Assembly: GCA_946548085.1 (NCBI GenBank)
Contig: CAMNPN010000090.1
Coordinates: 1-64,000 of the forward strand
Length of the DNA: 64,000 nt
Source of the DNA: an uncultured Prevotella sp.
Lineage (GTDB): Bacteria > Bacteroidota > Bacteroidia > Bacteroidales > Bacteroidaceae
Direction: 5' to 3'
The position numbers were made by a program, and so were the translations under genes. Below the pieces are notes generated by a model. It saw nothing but the letters and a program-made list of their open reading frames with translations, had not been told where the DNA came from and did not search any database. Below are positions 34,246-42,750 of this stretch, in pieces. Positions within the stretch are counted from its first letter, which is position 1. Every line of letters begins with the position of its first letter.

Positions 34246-35709
34246 ATGGTAGTCAACTCTGTCAGGTTCCTCTTCTTCTTTATAGTAGTATTCACCATCT
34301 ACTATCTGCCGTTCACAAAGAAGATTCCTCGCCGTCAAAACATCTGGCTGCTGCTGGCGAGTTATTTCTTCTATGGAATGGTCGACTGGAAGATGGTGGC
34401 GATACTGCTTCTTGCGACCATTGGATTCTATTTTTTAGGACTGGGACTGAAGGCTGTGATGGTGAAAGGCTGTACGAAGCAGGCTTCACTGTTGACAACG
34501 TTTGGCGTAGCCTTGGGCATCTGTTTGTTGTTGTACTTCAAATACCTTAATTTCTTTGGCGAGTCGATTGCAGAACTGCTCAATGCCGTTGGACTGAAGG
34601 CAACGTGGACAACCTTAAACATCATAGTGCCTGTCGGCGTGAGTTTCTTTACGTTCAAATTGATCAGTTATCTGATAGAGATTCATCGAGAACATATCGA
34701 ACCGTCAAGGGACATGGTGGAGTTTGCCACCTATATCGCATTCTTCCCAACGCTACTTTCTGGGCCTATCGACCGTCCCAACACTTTTATCCCTCAGCTC
34801 AGGAGATCACATTCCTTGGATTATGCACAGGCTGTAGATGGTTGTCGTCAGATCCTTTGGGGTATGTTTACAAAAGTCTGTATCGCTGACCATCTGGCTC
34901 TGGTGACAGACTATGTGTGGGCCGACTACTCCCATCAGTCAGGATCGACTCTTTTGATCTGGACATTGCTTTATACCATGCAGATCTATACCGATTTCGA
35001 TGGTTATTCGAACATGGCCATTGGCGTGGGTAAGATCTTGGGTTTCAACATAACCCGCAACTTCAACCATCCATTGCTGGCTCGAAATATCGCTGAGTTT
35101 TGGCGTAACTGGCATATCTCACTGACATCGTGGATTACCGATTATGTGTTCATGCCACTTAATATCGCTTTCCGCAATATGGGCAGTTGGGGTGTGATGC
35201 TGGCCGTAACCATTAATATCGTACTTATAGGTCTCTGGCATGGATCAAACTGGACATTTGGACTTTTTGGACTTTACCATGCTATGCTTTACGTGCCGCT
35301 GGTGTTATCTGGAGCGTTTGGGAAGAATAAGAAACTGCGTCCCAACGATTATGGCCTGCCTAAACTGAAGGATTTCTCCAAGATGGTGTTGAACTATTTA
35401 TTGGTGTCGCTGGGCTTCATTGTCTTTTATGCTAGCAGTGTTACGGATGCATATCGTTTCTTTAGTGGTATCGTGTCGGCGTCACTTTTCTCTATGCCGA
35501 GTTTGCCTGTCAAGAAAGCCACCATACTGTTTATGCTGATAGTACTGGTTCTGGAATGGACGACAAGGAAGAAAGAACACCCTCTACAACTGCCTGCAGA
35601 TGGCATTTTCCGTTATACTGCTGTTCGTTATGCTCTCTATGCCTGCATTGGCCTGATGCTGTTCTTCTTTGCTGGTGAGGTCGAGACGTTTATTTATTTT
35701 AAGTTCTGA
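34246..35709 (+). CDS. MBOAT-family O-acyltransferase, copy 1
   Basis: A 487-residue polytopic membrane protein like AlgI and DltB, which move acyl groups across the membrane to extracellular glycans. It has about ten hydrophobic segments. Family signatures: SFFTFKLISYLIEI, FFPTLLSGPIDRP, CRQILWGMFTKV, YTDFDGYSNMAIG, FNHPLLARNIAEFWRNWHISL and LWHGSNWTFGLFGLYH, with the catalytic His in WHG. It starts one base after the ACP stop and is followed by its SGNH partner after four bases. The C-terminal segment (FFFAGEVETFIYFKF) is nearly repeated in copy 2. Confidence 0.92.
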   Translation: MVVNSVRFLFFFIVVFTIYYLPFTKKIPRRQNIWLLLASYFFYGMVDWKMVAILLLATIGFYFLGLGLKAVMVKGCTKQASLLTTFGVALGICLLLYFKYLNFFGESIAELLNAVGLKATWTTLNIIVPVGVSFFTFKLISYLIEIHREHIEPSRDMVEFATYIAFFPTLLSGPIDRPNTFIPQLRRSHSLDYAQAVDGCRQILWGMFTKVCIADHLALVTDYVWADYSHQSGSTLLIWTLLYTMQIYTDFDGYSNMAIGVGKILGFNITRNFNHPLLARNIAEFWRNWHISLTSWITDYVFMPLNIAFRNMGSWGVMLAVTINIVLIGLWHGSNWTFGLFGLYHAMLYVPLVLSGAFGKNKKLRPNDYGLPKLKDFSKMVLNYLLVSLGFIVFYASSVTDAYRFFSGIVSASLFSMPSLPVKKATILFMLIVLVLEWTTRKKEHPLQLPADGIFRYTAVRYALYACIGLMLFFFAGEVETFIYFKF

Positions 35710-35713
35710 CGCC

Positions 35714-36745
35714 ATGAAGAAGTTTCTCCTCAAGTTATCATACACAGTTCTGCCAGTGTTCCTTTTGCTTTTCGGACTGACGGCATACGTCACTCTTTAC
35801 GTTACTCCAAGGACTACAGGCGATCTGGGGCATCTTGGGTTGATACCATTTGATTGTCAAGATGATAGTACGGAGGAGTCGATGGAACTGTTGTTTACGG
35901 ACATCCGACAGTCGGACAGCCTGCGGCATGTTCATGCAGATGTCCTTACTGTTGGTGACTCATTCTCCAAGATGGGGCGGTTGGGCTATCAGAATTATCT
36001 CGCTGCTCAAGATGTTTCTGTGGTAAATTGTACAAGAGAGCTATACGATAATCCCTTTCAATATGCGTATAATATTCTGGATTTGGGATTGGTAGACTCT
36101 ACTAATGTCAAGGTGCTGGTTGTTCAGGTAGGCGAACGTGACCTTGTCAGTAGGGCAGAGGAGTTTGACGTAGACAAGGTTGATATGGTTGAGCTTGATC
36201 CAGAACCTCTTCCCAATACTGGTGGCGGAAGTCCTAATGCTTGGTCGCTCTTACGGGCCAGAGATTTTCTGATGTACCGCTTGCACTGGAGCCCTGTGTA
36301 TGAGGTGACTCTTGACAGAGACTATTTCAACAGCCGGGAGCCTCGAAGCCTGTATTTTTATTGTGCTGATATTAGCAATGGTCTGAATATCGGCGAGTCG
36401 TCAAGGCAAAGAATTAAGACTGTTTTCCAAACCTTGTCCCAGAAGGCCGGGGATCGTGGTATTGCTTTGTTGTTGATGTTACCTGTCGACAAGTATGATC
36501 TGTATCAGGATCACATTGTCGATAATCCTTATCCTCGTAAGACTTATGTCGAGGATGCCTATGAGATTTTTGGCGATGTACCGAATGTCTTATTGTGTAA
36601 GCCCCTCTTGACGCCTTTAATAGAAAAAGGTGAGAAAGATGTGTTCTTGTTCGACGATAGTCACTGGAGCATTAAAGCTGCAGAGATCGTTGGTAAAGAG
36701 CTGAGTACAAGAGTTAAAGCGTTAATATACCATCAAGAGATATGA
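35714..36745 (+). CDS. SGNH-family membrane-anchored partner (AlgJ/AlgX/DltD-like), copy 1
   Basis: A 343-residue protein. One N-terminal membrane segment (YTVLPVFLLLFGLTAYVTL), then an SGNH-like domain outside the membrane: the nucleophile motif VGDSFS near residue 80 and the C-terminal Asp-x-x-His in FDDSHWS. Such proteins complete or assist the transfer begun by MBOAT proteins in alginate O-acetylation and teichoic acid D-alanylation. ATG 35714 is chosen because it gives the same N-terminus as copy 2 (MKKFLLKLSY versus MKKFLIKISY). It overlaps the next MBOAT gene by four bases. Confidence 0.88.
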   Translation: MKKFLLKLSYTVLPVFLLLFGLTAYVTLYVTPRTTGDLGHLGLIPFDCQDDSTEESMELLFTDIRQSDSLRHVHADVLTVGDSFSKMGRLGYQNYLAAQDVSVVNCTRELYDNPFQYAYNILDLGLVDSTNVKVLVVQVGERDLVSRAEEFDVDKVDMVELDPEPLPNTGGGSPNAWSLLRARDFLMYRLHWSPVYEVTLDRDYFNSREPRSLYFYCADISNGLNIGESSRQRIKTVFQTLSQKAGDRGIALLLMLPVDKYDLYQDHIVDNPYPRKTYVEDAYEIFGDVPNVLLCKPLLTPLIEKGEKDVFLFDDSHWSIKAAEIVGKELSTRVKALIYHQEI

Positions 36746-38238
36746 ACTTTAATTCGCTCGAGTTCCTGGTGTTTCTGCCAATTGTGTTCCTGCTCTACTG
36801 GTTTGTGTTCCAGAAGCGCGAGTGGCAGAATCTGTTGGTAGTGACGGCCAGCTATGTGTTCTATGGCTGGTGGGACTGGCGATTCCTGTTCTTGATAGTG
36901 TTTACGTCGCTGTGCAGCTTCTATAGCGGTCTGCTGATAGAGCGGTGGCGGCGGAGTACCCCACAAAGTAACAACACGAAGGCTCGACTGGTATGTACCG
37001 CCAATCTGGTGGTAAATTTCTTGATCTTGGGAGTATTCAAGTATTATAACTTCTTTGCGGAGAGTCTGGTGCAGCTGTTCTGGCAGCTGTTCCACTACGA
37101 GCTGGGCTGGGTGACGCTGAACGTGGTGTTGCCCGTGGGTATCAGCTTCTATACTTTCCAGGCACTCAGCTATACTATCGACGTGTATCGGAAAGACGTG
37201 GCTGTCACCCATAATATCGTTGAGTTCTGTGCCTTCATCAGTTTCTTCCCGCAGTTGGTGGCAGGCCCCATCGAGCGGGCCAAGAACCTGCTGCCGCAGT
37301 TCCAGAAGGATCGCCATTTCGACTATGCGCAGGCTGTCGATGGCTGTAGGCAGATGTTGTGGGGATTCTTCAAGAAGGTGGTCATCGCTGACAGATGTGC
37401 TGCGAATCTTAACCCATTGTGGGACAACTATGCCGACTACTCTGGCGTGAGCCTCTGGGGACTGGCGCTGCTGTTCACCTTCCAGATCTACTGCGACTTC
37501 TCGGGCTACAGCGATATCGCTATCGGCTGCGCCCGATTGTTTGGCATCAGGTTGCAGAGCAACTTCAACTATCCTTATCTCTCCAAGTCGATACCCGAGT
37601 TCTGGCGCAGGTGGCATATCTCGCTGATGACGTGGTTCCGCGACTATGTCTATTTCCCCCTTGGTGGCAGCCGTTGCAGTCTGTGGAAGGTCGTCCGCAA
37701 CACGTTCATCGTGTTCGGCATCAGCGGCTTGTGGCATGGAGCCAACTGGACGTTCGTCTGCTGGGGTTTGTATCACGGCAGCCTGGTCGTGCTATACAGG
37801 CTGTTTGTAAAACGGGGGCACGAGAGTGGCCATCATCAGCAGCAAGACATATCTCACACCCTCGCACCTTCGCACTCCCGCATCCTCGGAAGAATCAAAG
37901 ATATATGTAATGTGACGCTGACGTTCCTGCTGGCTGTTATTGGCTGGGTGATCTTCCGTGCAGAGAATATCTCTCAGGCTTGGGACTTCGTCAGCAGGAT
38001 GATCCTGACGGCCTTTGATGATTTCCATTTCCGTTTGGGAAGTGCCAATACTTTCATTGCAATCCTGTTGCTCTTCATTGTCGAGTATCTGCAGCGCGAC
38101 AAAGCGCATGTGCTCCAGTTCCCTGACAATAGGCTGTTCCGCTGTTCTACGGTACGCTATTCGCTTTACGCTTCTATCGTACTTCTGCTTTTCTTCTATG
38201 CTGGTGAGGTCCAAACATTTATATATTTCCAATTCTGA
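36742..38238 (+). CDS. MBOAT-family O-acyltransferase, copy 2, with in-frame octamer insertion
   Basis: A 498-residue AlgI/DltB-like membrane acyltransferase, paralogous to copy 1. Signatures: VGISFYTFQALSYTIDVYR, FFPQLVAGPIERA, YCDFSGYSDIAIG, FRRWHISL-type element (FWRRWHISLMTWFRDY) and LWHGANWTFVCWGLYHG with the catalytic His. It is closer than copy 1 to classical AlgI. A cytoplasmic or loop stretch after residue 360 (QDISHTLAPSHSRIL) is encoded by four octamers at 37853-37884 and looks like an insertion. Its bases are richer in G and C than those of copy 1, so the copies have different histories or ages. Confidence 0.92.
   Translation: MNFNSLEFLVFLPIVFLLYWFVFQKREWQNLLVVTASYVFYGWWDWRFLFLIVFTSLCSFYSGLLIERWRRSTPQSNNTKARLVCTANLVVNFLILGVFKYYNFFAESLVQLFWQLFHYELGWVTLNVVLPVGISFYTFQALSYTIDVYRKDVAVTHNIVEFCAFISFFPQLVAGPIERAKNLLPQFQKDRHFDYAQAVDGCRQMLWGFFKKVVIADRCAANLNPLWDNYADYSGVSLWGLALLFTFQIYCDFSGYSDIAIGCARLFGIRLQSNFNYPYLSKSIPEFWRRWHISLMTWFRDYVYFPLGGSRCSLWKVVRNTFIVFGISGLWHGANWTFVCWGLYHGSLVVLYRLFVKRGHESGHHQQQDISHTLAPSHSRILGRIKDICNVTLTFLLAVIGWVIFRAENISQAWDFVSRMILTAFDDFHFRLGSANTFIAILLLFIVEYLQRDKAHVLQFPDNRLFRCSTVRYSLYASIVLLLFFYAGEVQTFIYFQF
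37853..37884. repeat. Four octamers inside the second MBOAT gene
   Basis: CTCACACC, CTCGCACC, TTCGCACT and CCCGCATC in tandem, in frame, in a predicted loop. Confidence 0.65.
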
Positions 38239-38240
38239 CG

Positions 38241-39311
38241 ATGAAGAAATTCCTGATTAAAATCTCATACTTGGTCTTGCCAATATATTTGTTGATGTTG
38301 GGGCTCGTGGCATACGTCACTTTTTATGTCAGTCCTCGTGCTGACACAGGCGATTTGGGCAACCTGGCTCTGATCCCCTTTGGGACGGAGTATATTCAGG
38401 CGATAGGTGAGAAAGAGATGAAGGACACCTTGTTTACAAAGGTCAATCATACAGAAGAACTGCGCAATATCCATGTTGACGTGCTGACAGTGGGCGACTC
38501 TTTCTCTCAGCAGGGTAGTGCTGGCTATCAGAACTATATGCCTGGGGAAGGACTTACTGTCGCCAACTGTAGGCGAAGCCTTTATGAGAACCCCATGCAG
38601 TATGCCAGCAACATTCTTGACTGGGGCGTTATTGATTCCACAAACACCAGTGTGCTGGTTGTAGAAGTGGCTGAGCGTGACTTTGCCCTGAGCGTAGACC
38701 GTTTTAATGAGAGCAAGGTTGAGGTTCCTGAGCCTATGGCAGCTGTTGATAATGAAGAACGTAATCCTAATAAATGGTCGCTTCTCCGAGCCCGTGATTA
38801 TGTCCTGTACAGATTAGCAGGGCGTAGTCCTGTTTATGAGGTAGACTTGAATAGGGATTTCTTCAGCAGTCGTGAACCGAGGAAATTGTATTTTTATGAT
38901 TGCGATATCAAAAATGGGGTCACCATCGATGAGGCTGTTGTCCCAAAGATGAAGAAGGTGTATGATCTGCTGACTCAAAAGGCAAACGAACGAGGCATCA
39001 AGCTACTGATGATGATGGCCGTTGATAAATACGACCTCTATCAAGACTATATAGTTGATAATCCATACCCTCCGAAACGGGTAAACGAGGATGTACGTCA
39101 AATACTTGGAGATATACCTGAGGTCATGCTCTGCAAAGACTGCCTGCTGCCTCTCATTGAAAGAGGGGAGAAGGATGTCTTCCTCTTTGATAACACGCAT
39201 TGGAGCTACAAAGGCTCTGAGGCCGTTGGTAAGGAGCTGAGCAGGAGGGTAAAACAGATGATAAATAGAAAAGAAAACAATAATAATATTTCGTTTAACT
39301 CAATTATTTAA
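38241..39311 (+). CDS. SGNH-family membrane-anchored partner, copy 2
   Basis: A 356-residue paralogue of copy 1: N-terminal membrane anchor, VTPR/VSPR-type start of the outer domain, the nucleophile motif VGDSFS near residue 83, a conserved central LYENPMQYASNILDWG and a final FDNTHWS with the catalytic Asp and His. It follows its MBOAT after two bases, so the module MBOAT plus SGNH has been duplicated as a pair. The two partners may serve different acceptors or positions. Confidence 0.88.
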   Translation: MKKFLIKISYLVLPIYLLMLGLVAYVTFYVSPRADTGDLGNLALIPFGTEYIQAIGEKEMKDTLFTKVNHTEELRNIHVDVLTVGDSFSQQGSAGYQNYMPGEGLTVANCRRSLYENPMQYASNILDWGVIDSTNTSVLVVEVAERDFALSVDRFNESKVEVPEPMAAVDNEERNPNKWSLLRARDYVLYRLAGRSPVYEVDLNRDFFSSREPRKLYFYDCDIKNGVTIDEAVVPKMKKVYDLLTQKANERGIKLLMMMAVDKYDLYQDYIVDNPYPPKRVNEDVRQILGDIPEVMLCKDCLLPLIERGEKDVFLFDNTHWSYKGSEAVGKELSRRVKQMINRKENNNNISFNSII

Positions 39312-39316
39312 CAACA

Positions 39317-40987
39317 ATGAAAACAATTAGATTATGGACAATGCTGGCAGCCATGTTGCTGAGTTGCGGAATCGCCAATGCGCAAACAGAAGGCGATGAG
39401 AATGCTACTACGCCGACTAATGAGGTCGTGTCAGGCGATGACAATGGTGACGAGAAAGCTGGGGTGGAGATCACTTCAGGCGATGTTAACCAAGATGGCA
39501 AGTTGAACATCGAAGACGTGGCTGCTGCTGCAGATTCGATCTTGGAGAATAAGCAGGGTGGATCTGCTGATGTCTATAAAGACCAAAAGGTGAACGCTAT
39601 CGACGTAGTGACTGTTGTCAATCTGATCAAGGAAACTAATTACTTCTTGCTTGGTACAGAAGCACCCACGAGCGACAATTACACCACCATAGATGGCGTA
39701 GTCACCTATGAGTCTATTGACAAAGTCTTGGAGGATGCTGATGCTCATACTCTCGAAGTAGAAGCAGGCGAGGCTGGCGTGCTCTTCTGCCCTGCAAGCT
39801 GGGAAGTCAAAGACGCGGTGCTTCAGAACGAAGAAGACGGCACTATCTACGAGCTGACATCAGCAGAAACAGACATCGACGGCTACGCTCTCTTCCAGAC
39901 AGAAAAAATCGAAACTGCTGCTACACTAAAGCTGAAGTCGAAGGCTGATGCTGAGGAATATCTGGAAAGCCTCACCCCAGCCGAACCAAAGTACTTCTGG
40001 CTGGGTTACACGTACCCAACGTCCAACAACTTCCCAATGTTAGGTGATAAAGAGCAAGAAGGAATTGTAACCACCTATACGTCTCTTGCTGAAGCTATGG
40101 AAAAAGCCTCTCGTGTTTATTCCGCTTCTGAACAAGCAGTTGTAATGTATCCCTCAAGCTGGGGTGATGAAGATGATATCGTATTCTTCGATGCTGCCAA
40201 TAAGAAGTATTATGCTGTAAAAAAGAAAGAGCTAAAAGACTTTCCCGATTACACTTACTACGAGTCAGCAGATAAAATTGGTGTAGTAACCACGATTACC
40301 TTGTCGACAAAAACTAAAGCAGAGGCTGCTGGAGCATCCCTGTATGTATATGTGGCACCAACTCCTACTCCTACTCCTACTCCTACACCCACTCCTACGC
40401 CTACTCCTACGCCTACGCCAACACCAACACCTACTCCCACTCCTACACCGGTTACGGGCGGGTCTTATGCTCAGTATACTGGTGGAAATGGAATTAAATA
40501 TGTAATAACGAATAATTGTGGTGTAGAAGTACGATTGTCTGGTTATATAACTCTTAACGTATCAAAAAATCCTAATGACTGGGCAAATTCAACACAAATC
40601 AAAACTAATATACATGGATATACTCAGTATAACGATATCATTATACCAGCTGGCGGAACTTATACCTCGCCTGAAATAACAACGATTGAACCAGTATATG
40701 GAGAATATCTCGGTACTAATTTTACTGATGGCAATTGGTATTTTATGAATAGGGATAACAGTGAATACGTTCATTCGCTATACATATATTCAAGAATATG
40801 GCAAAAATCTAAAGGCGAAAACAAAGGATCTAATCATATGTATGTTGTGGCTCCACCTCAAGACACGAAACTTCTAAGAGGTTATACCTATTATCTGAAT
40901 TTGAATTGGAAAAACCCCGAAGCAAGTTTATGGCCAGATACAAGTGGTCACTATGTAATATTAGGTTATTTAAAAACAGGCTTGTAA
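39317..40987 (+). CDS. Exported dockerin-like protein with long Pro-Thr linker
   Basis: A 556-residue secreted protein: signal peptide (MKTIRLWTMLAAMLLSCGIANAQ), a dockerin-like pair of calcium-binding loops (GDVNQDGKLNIEDVAA near residue 55, then VYKDQKVNAIDVV), two related beta-rich repeats beginning YFLLGTEAPTSDN and YFWLGYTYPTSNN, a Pro-Thr linker of about 16 dipeptides encoded at 40366-40449, and an unrelated C-terminal domain of about 170 residues rich in Tyr and Asn. It starts five bases after the acylation cluster and may be expressed with it. No catalytic motif is seen. It could bind a partner or glycan on the surface. Confidence 0.75.
   Translation: MKTIRLWTMLAAMLLSCGIANAQTEGDENATTPTNEVVSGDDNGDEKAGVEITSGDVNQDGKLNIEDVAAAADSILENKQGGSADVYKDQKVNAIDVVTVVNLIKETNYFLLGTEAPTSDNYTTIDGVVTYESIDKVLEDADAHTLEVEAGEAGVLFCPASWEVKDAVLQNEEDGTIYELTSAETDIDGYALFQTEKIETAATLKLKSKADAEEYLESLTPAEPKYFWLGYTYPTSNNFPMLGDKEQEGIVTTYTSLAEAMEKASRVYSASEQAVVMYPSSWGDEDDIVFFDAANKKYYAVKKKELKDFPDYTYYESADKIGVVTTITLSTKTKAEAAGASLYVYVAPTPTPTPTPTPTPTPTPTPTPTPTPTPTPTPVTGGSYAQYTGGNGIKYVITNNCGVEVRLSGYITLNVSKNPNDWANSTQIKTNIHGYTQYNDIIIPAGGTYTSPEITTIEPVYGEYLGTNFTDGNWYFMNRDNSEYVHSLYIYSRIWQKSKGENKGSNHMYVVAPPQDTKLLRGYTYYLNLNWKNPEASLWPDTSGHYVILGYLKTGL
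40366..40449. repeat. Hexamer-type repeat encoding the Pro-Thr linker
   Basis: CCTACT and close variants (CCTACG, CCAACA, CCCACT) repeat in tandem. Length change by whole units would alter the linker but keep the frame. Confidence 0.8.
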
Positions 40988-41044
40988 TGATAGACGGAGA
41001 CAGAAGATCGTGAAGTAAGCACGACACGATTCTCTATATCTTGA

Positions 41045-41080
41045 AAAGGCAGGAGTCTCAACAAACGAGGCTCCTGCTTT
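41045..41080 (+). terminator. Terminator of the dockerin-like gene or acylation cluster
   Basis: AAAGGCAGGAGTCTC at 41045-41059 pairs with 41067-41080, followed by TTTCTG. The rest of the gap to the next gene (41081-41250) shows two imperfect hairpins and no gene. Confidence 0.7.
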
Positions 41081-41252
41081 CTGTTTATACGCTATTGATG
41101 TGCCGGAAACACATTGTAAAGCCAGATTACCGGGCTTTCTGCTCATCTTCGGCCATCTTTCGGTAAGACATCGACAGGCTTTCTGCAAGCCTTCAGACTG
41201 CATCCGACGGCTTTTCACTATCTGCGTGCATCGCTAATTATTTAAGCTTTTA

Positions 41253-41284
41253 TTTGTTTGGATAAAGTATTTTTCGTACCTTTG
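41253..41284 (+). promoter_or_regulatory. Promoter of the CotH-like gene
   Basis: TTTG at 41253-41256, 20 bases, TACCTTTG at 41277-41284. Confidence 0.75.
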
Positions 41285-41320
41285 CATGCGAAATAGTGTA
41301 TTTGTTAAGTGAAGTATAAT

Positions 41321-42721
41321 ATGCAGATGACTATCAAGAGGCTCTTAGCGGTATGCCTGGCGCTGATGCTGATGCCAGCAGCCTTGATGGCTCAAGGCAC
41401 GGAGAAGGGCAGGCAGTACTGCTCTGGTACGCTGCCGATCATGTTCATCAATACCAATGAGCCTGTCACGACCAAAGAGTATTACATAACAGCTACTTGC
41501 TATATCGACGCCTTAGGGCAGCAGGGGTATGAGTCGCTGGGCTCGGCCGAGTCGCCGTTGCTGCTGGGCATCAAGGGTCACGGCAACCACACGTGGAAGC
41601 ACTACGACAAGAAGCCTTATCGCCTGAAGTTCCAGGACAAGGTGGCACCGTTGGGGATGAGGGATAACCGCCACTTCACGCTGCTGCCTCATGCCGACGA
41701 CGACATGGTGTGCCTTCGCAATACCGTGGGCTTCGAGCTGAGCCGGCTCATCGGGATGGCCTACACGCCTGCCCAGGAGCCTGTGGAGGTGGTGCTCAAC
41801 GGCGACTATGTGGGTCTGTATATGCTGACGGAGAAGATCCGTGTGGGCAGGAACCGCGTGGAGATAACGGAGCAGGAAGACCTGGCCACAGACCCGGAGG
41901 AGATAACGGGTGGCTGGCTGCTGGAGATTGACAACTACGAGTATGACGGGCAGATATACATACCAGACACTACCAACGACCAGAACAGCGTGAATATCAC
42001 CATTCATGAGCCGGAGGAACTGTCACAGGAGCAGCGAAGCTATATCACGGACTTCGTTAAGAAGGCCGACGAAGCCATTCATTCCGCCAATAAGTCCAGC
42101 AAGGTATGGGAGCGATACATCGATATGGATACCTTGGCGCGCTATTATATCGTCAGGGAGATCGTAGACGATGCCGAGTCGTTCCGCGGCAGCTGCTATA
42201 TCCATAAGGACAGGGGGGCGGACACGAAGCTGATATTCGGCCCCGTATGGGACTTTGGCAATGCCTTCCAAAGGGGGCACAATCAGTTTATATGGGTGGA
42301 TCCGCCCTATGGTGCTGTGTGGATAAAGAAGATCTATATGTTCAACAGGTTCAAGGAGTGTGTCAAGTCGATCTGGCAGCCTTTCCTTGGTACCTATTAT
42401 CCCAAGCTGGACAAGCGCATCGATGACTTTATCGAGCGCATCCGCTATGCGGTGGATAAGGATGTGGCCCGCTGGCCCGGACTGTATACAGGCCCGATCG
42501 ACAGTAGGAAGCAGCTCATGAAGCAGTGCCTCTCAGAGAAGGTGGCCTTCCTGGTGAGCGAATGGGGCGAGGGCATCGAAGTGATAGATGGCATATCGGC
42601 CCCAGTGGCGACGAGCGGCAATGACCCTTACTGGTACTCGCTGGATGGGCGGCGGCTTAGTGCCGAGCCTTCAAGGCCTGGCCTGTATATACACGGGGGC
42701 AAGAAGGTGGTGGTTCGATGA
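41321..42721 (+). CDS. Exported CotH-like kinase
   Basis: A 466-residue protein with a signal peptide (LLAVCLALMLMPAALMAQ) and a CotH kinase domain: GIKGHGNHTWKHYDKKPYRLKF, RDNRHFTLLPHADDD, LRNTVGFELSRLIGM, GLYMLTEKIRVGRNRVEI, YYIVREIVDDAESF and GPVWDFGNAF with the metal-binding Asp. CotH of Bacillus spores is a protein kinase with a minimal fold. Exported Bacteroidales members are uncharacterised. Residues 435-466 contain WYSLDGRRL, typical of C-terminal sorting-type tails in secreted Prevotella proteins. ATG 41321 or 41327 could be the start. Confidence 0.85.
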   Translation: MQMTIKRLLAVCLALMLMPAALMAQGTEKGRQYCSGTLPIMFINTNEPVTTKEYYITATCYIDALGQQGYESLGSAESPLLLGIKGHGNHTWKHYDKKPYRLKFQDKVAPLGMRDNRHFTLLPHADDDMVCLRNTVGFELSRLIGMAYTPAQEPVEVVLNGDYVGLYMLTEKIRVGRNRVEITEQEDLATDPEEITGGWLLEIDNYEYDGQIYIPDTTNDQNSVNITIHEPEELSQEQRSYITDFVKKADEAIHSANKSSKVWERYIDMDTLARYYIVREIVDDAESFRGSCYIHKDRGADTKLIFGPVWDFGNAFQRGHNQFIWVDPPYGAVWIKKIYMFNRFKECVKSIWQPFLGTYYPKLDKRIDDFIERIRYAVDKDVARWPGLYTGPIDSRKQLMKQCLSEKVAFLVSEWGEGIEVIDGISAPVATSGNDPYWYSLDGRRLSAEPSRPGLYIHGGKKVVVR

Positions 42722-42750
42722 CAGGAGTGTTTAATCGCTAATTAAGGATA

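Noticed and set aside
40258..40440. Gly-Val repeat protein on the minus strand
   Set aside because: It is only the complement of the Pro-Thr linker repeat.
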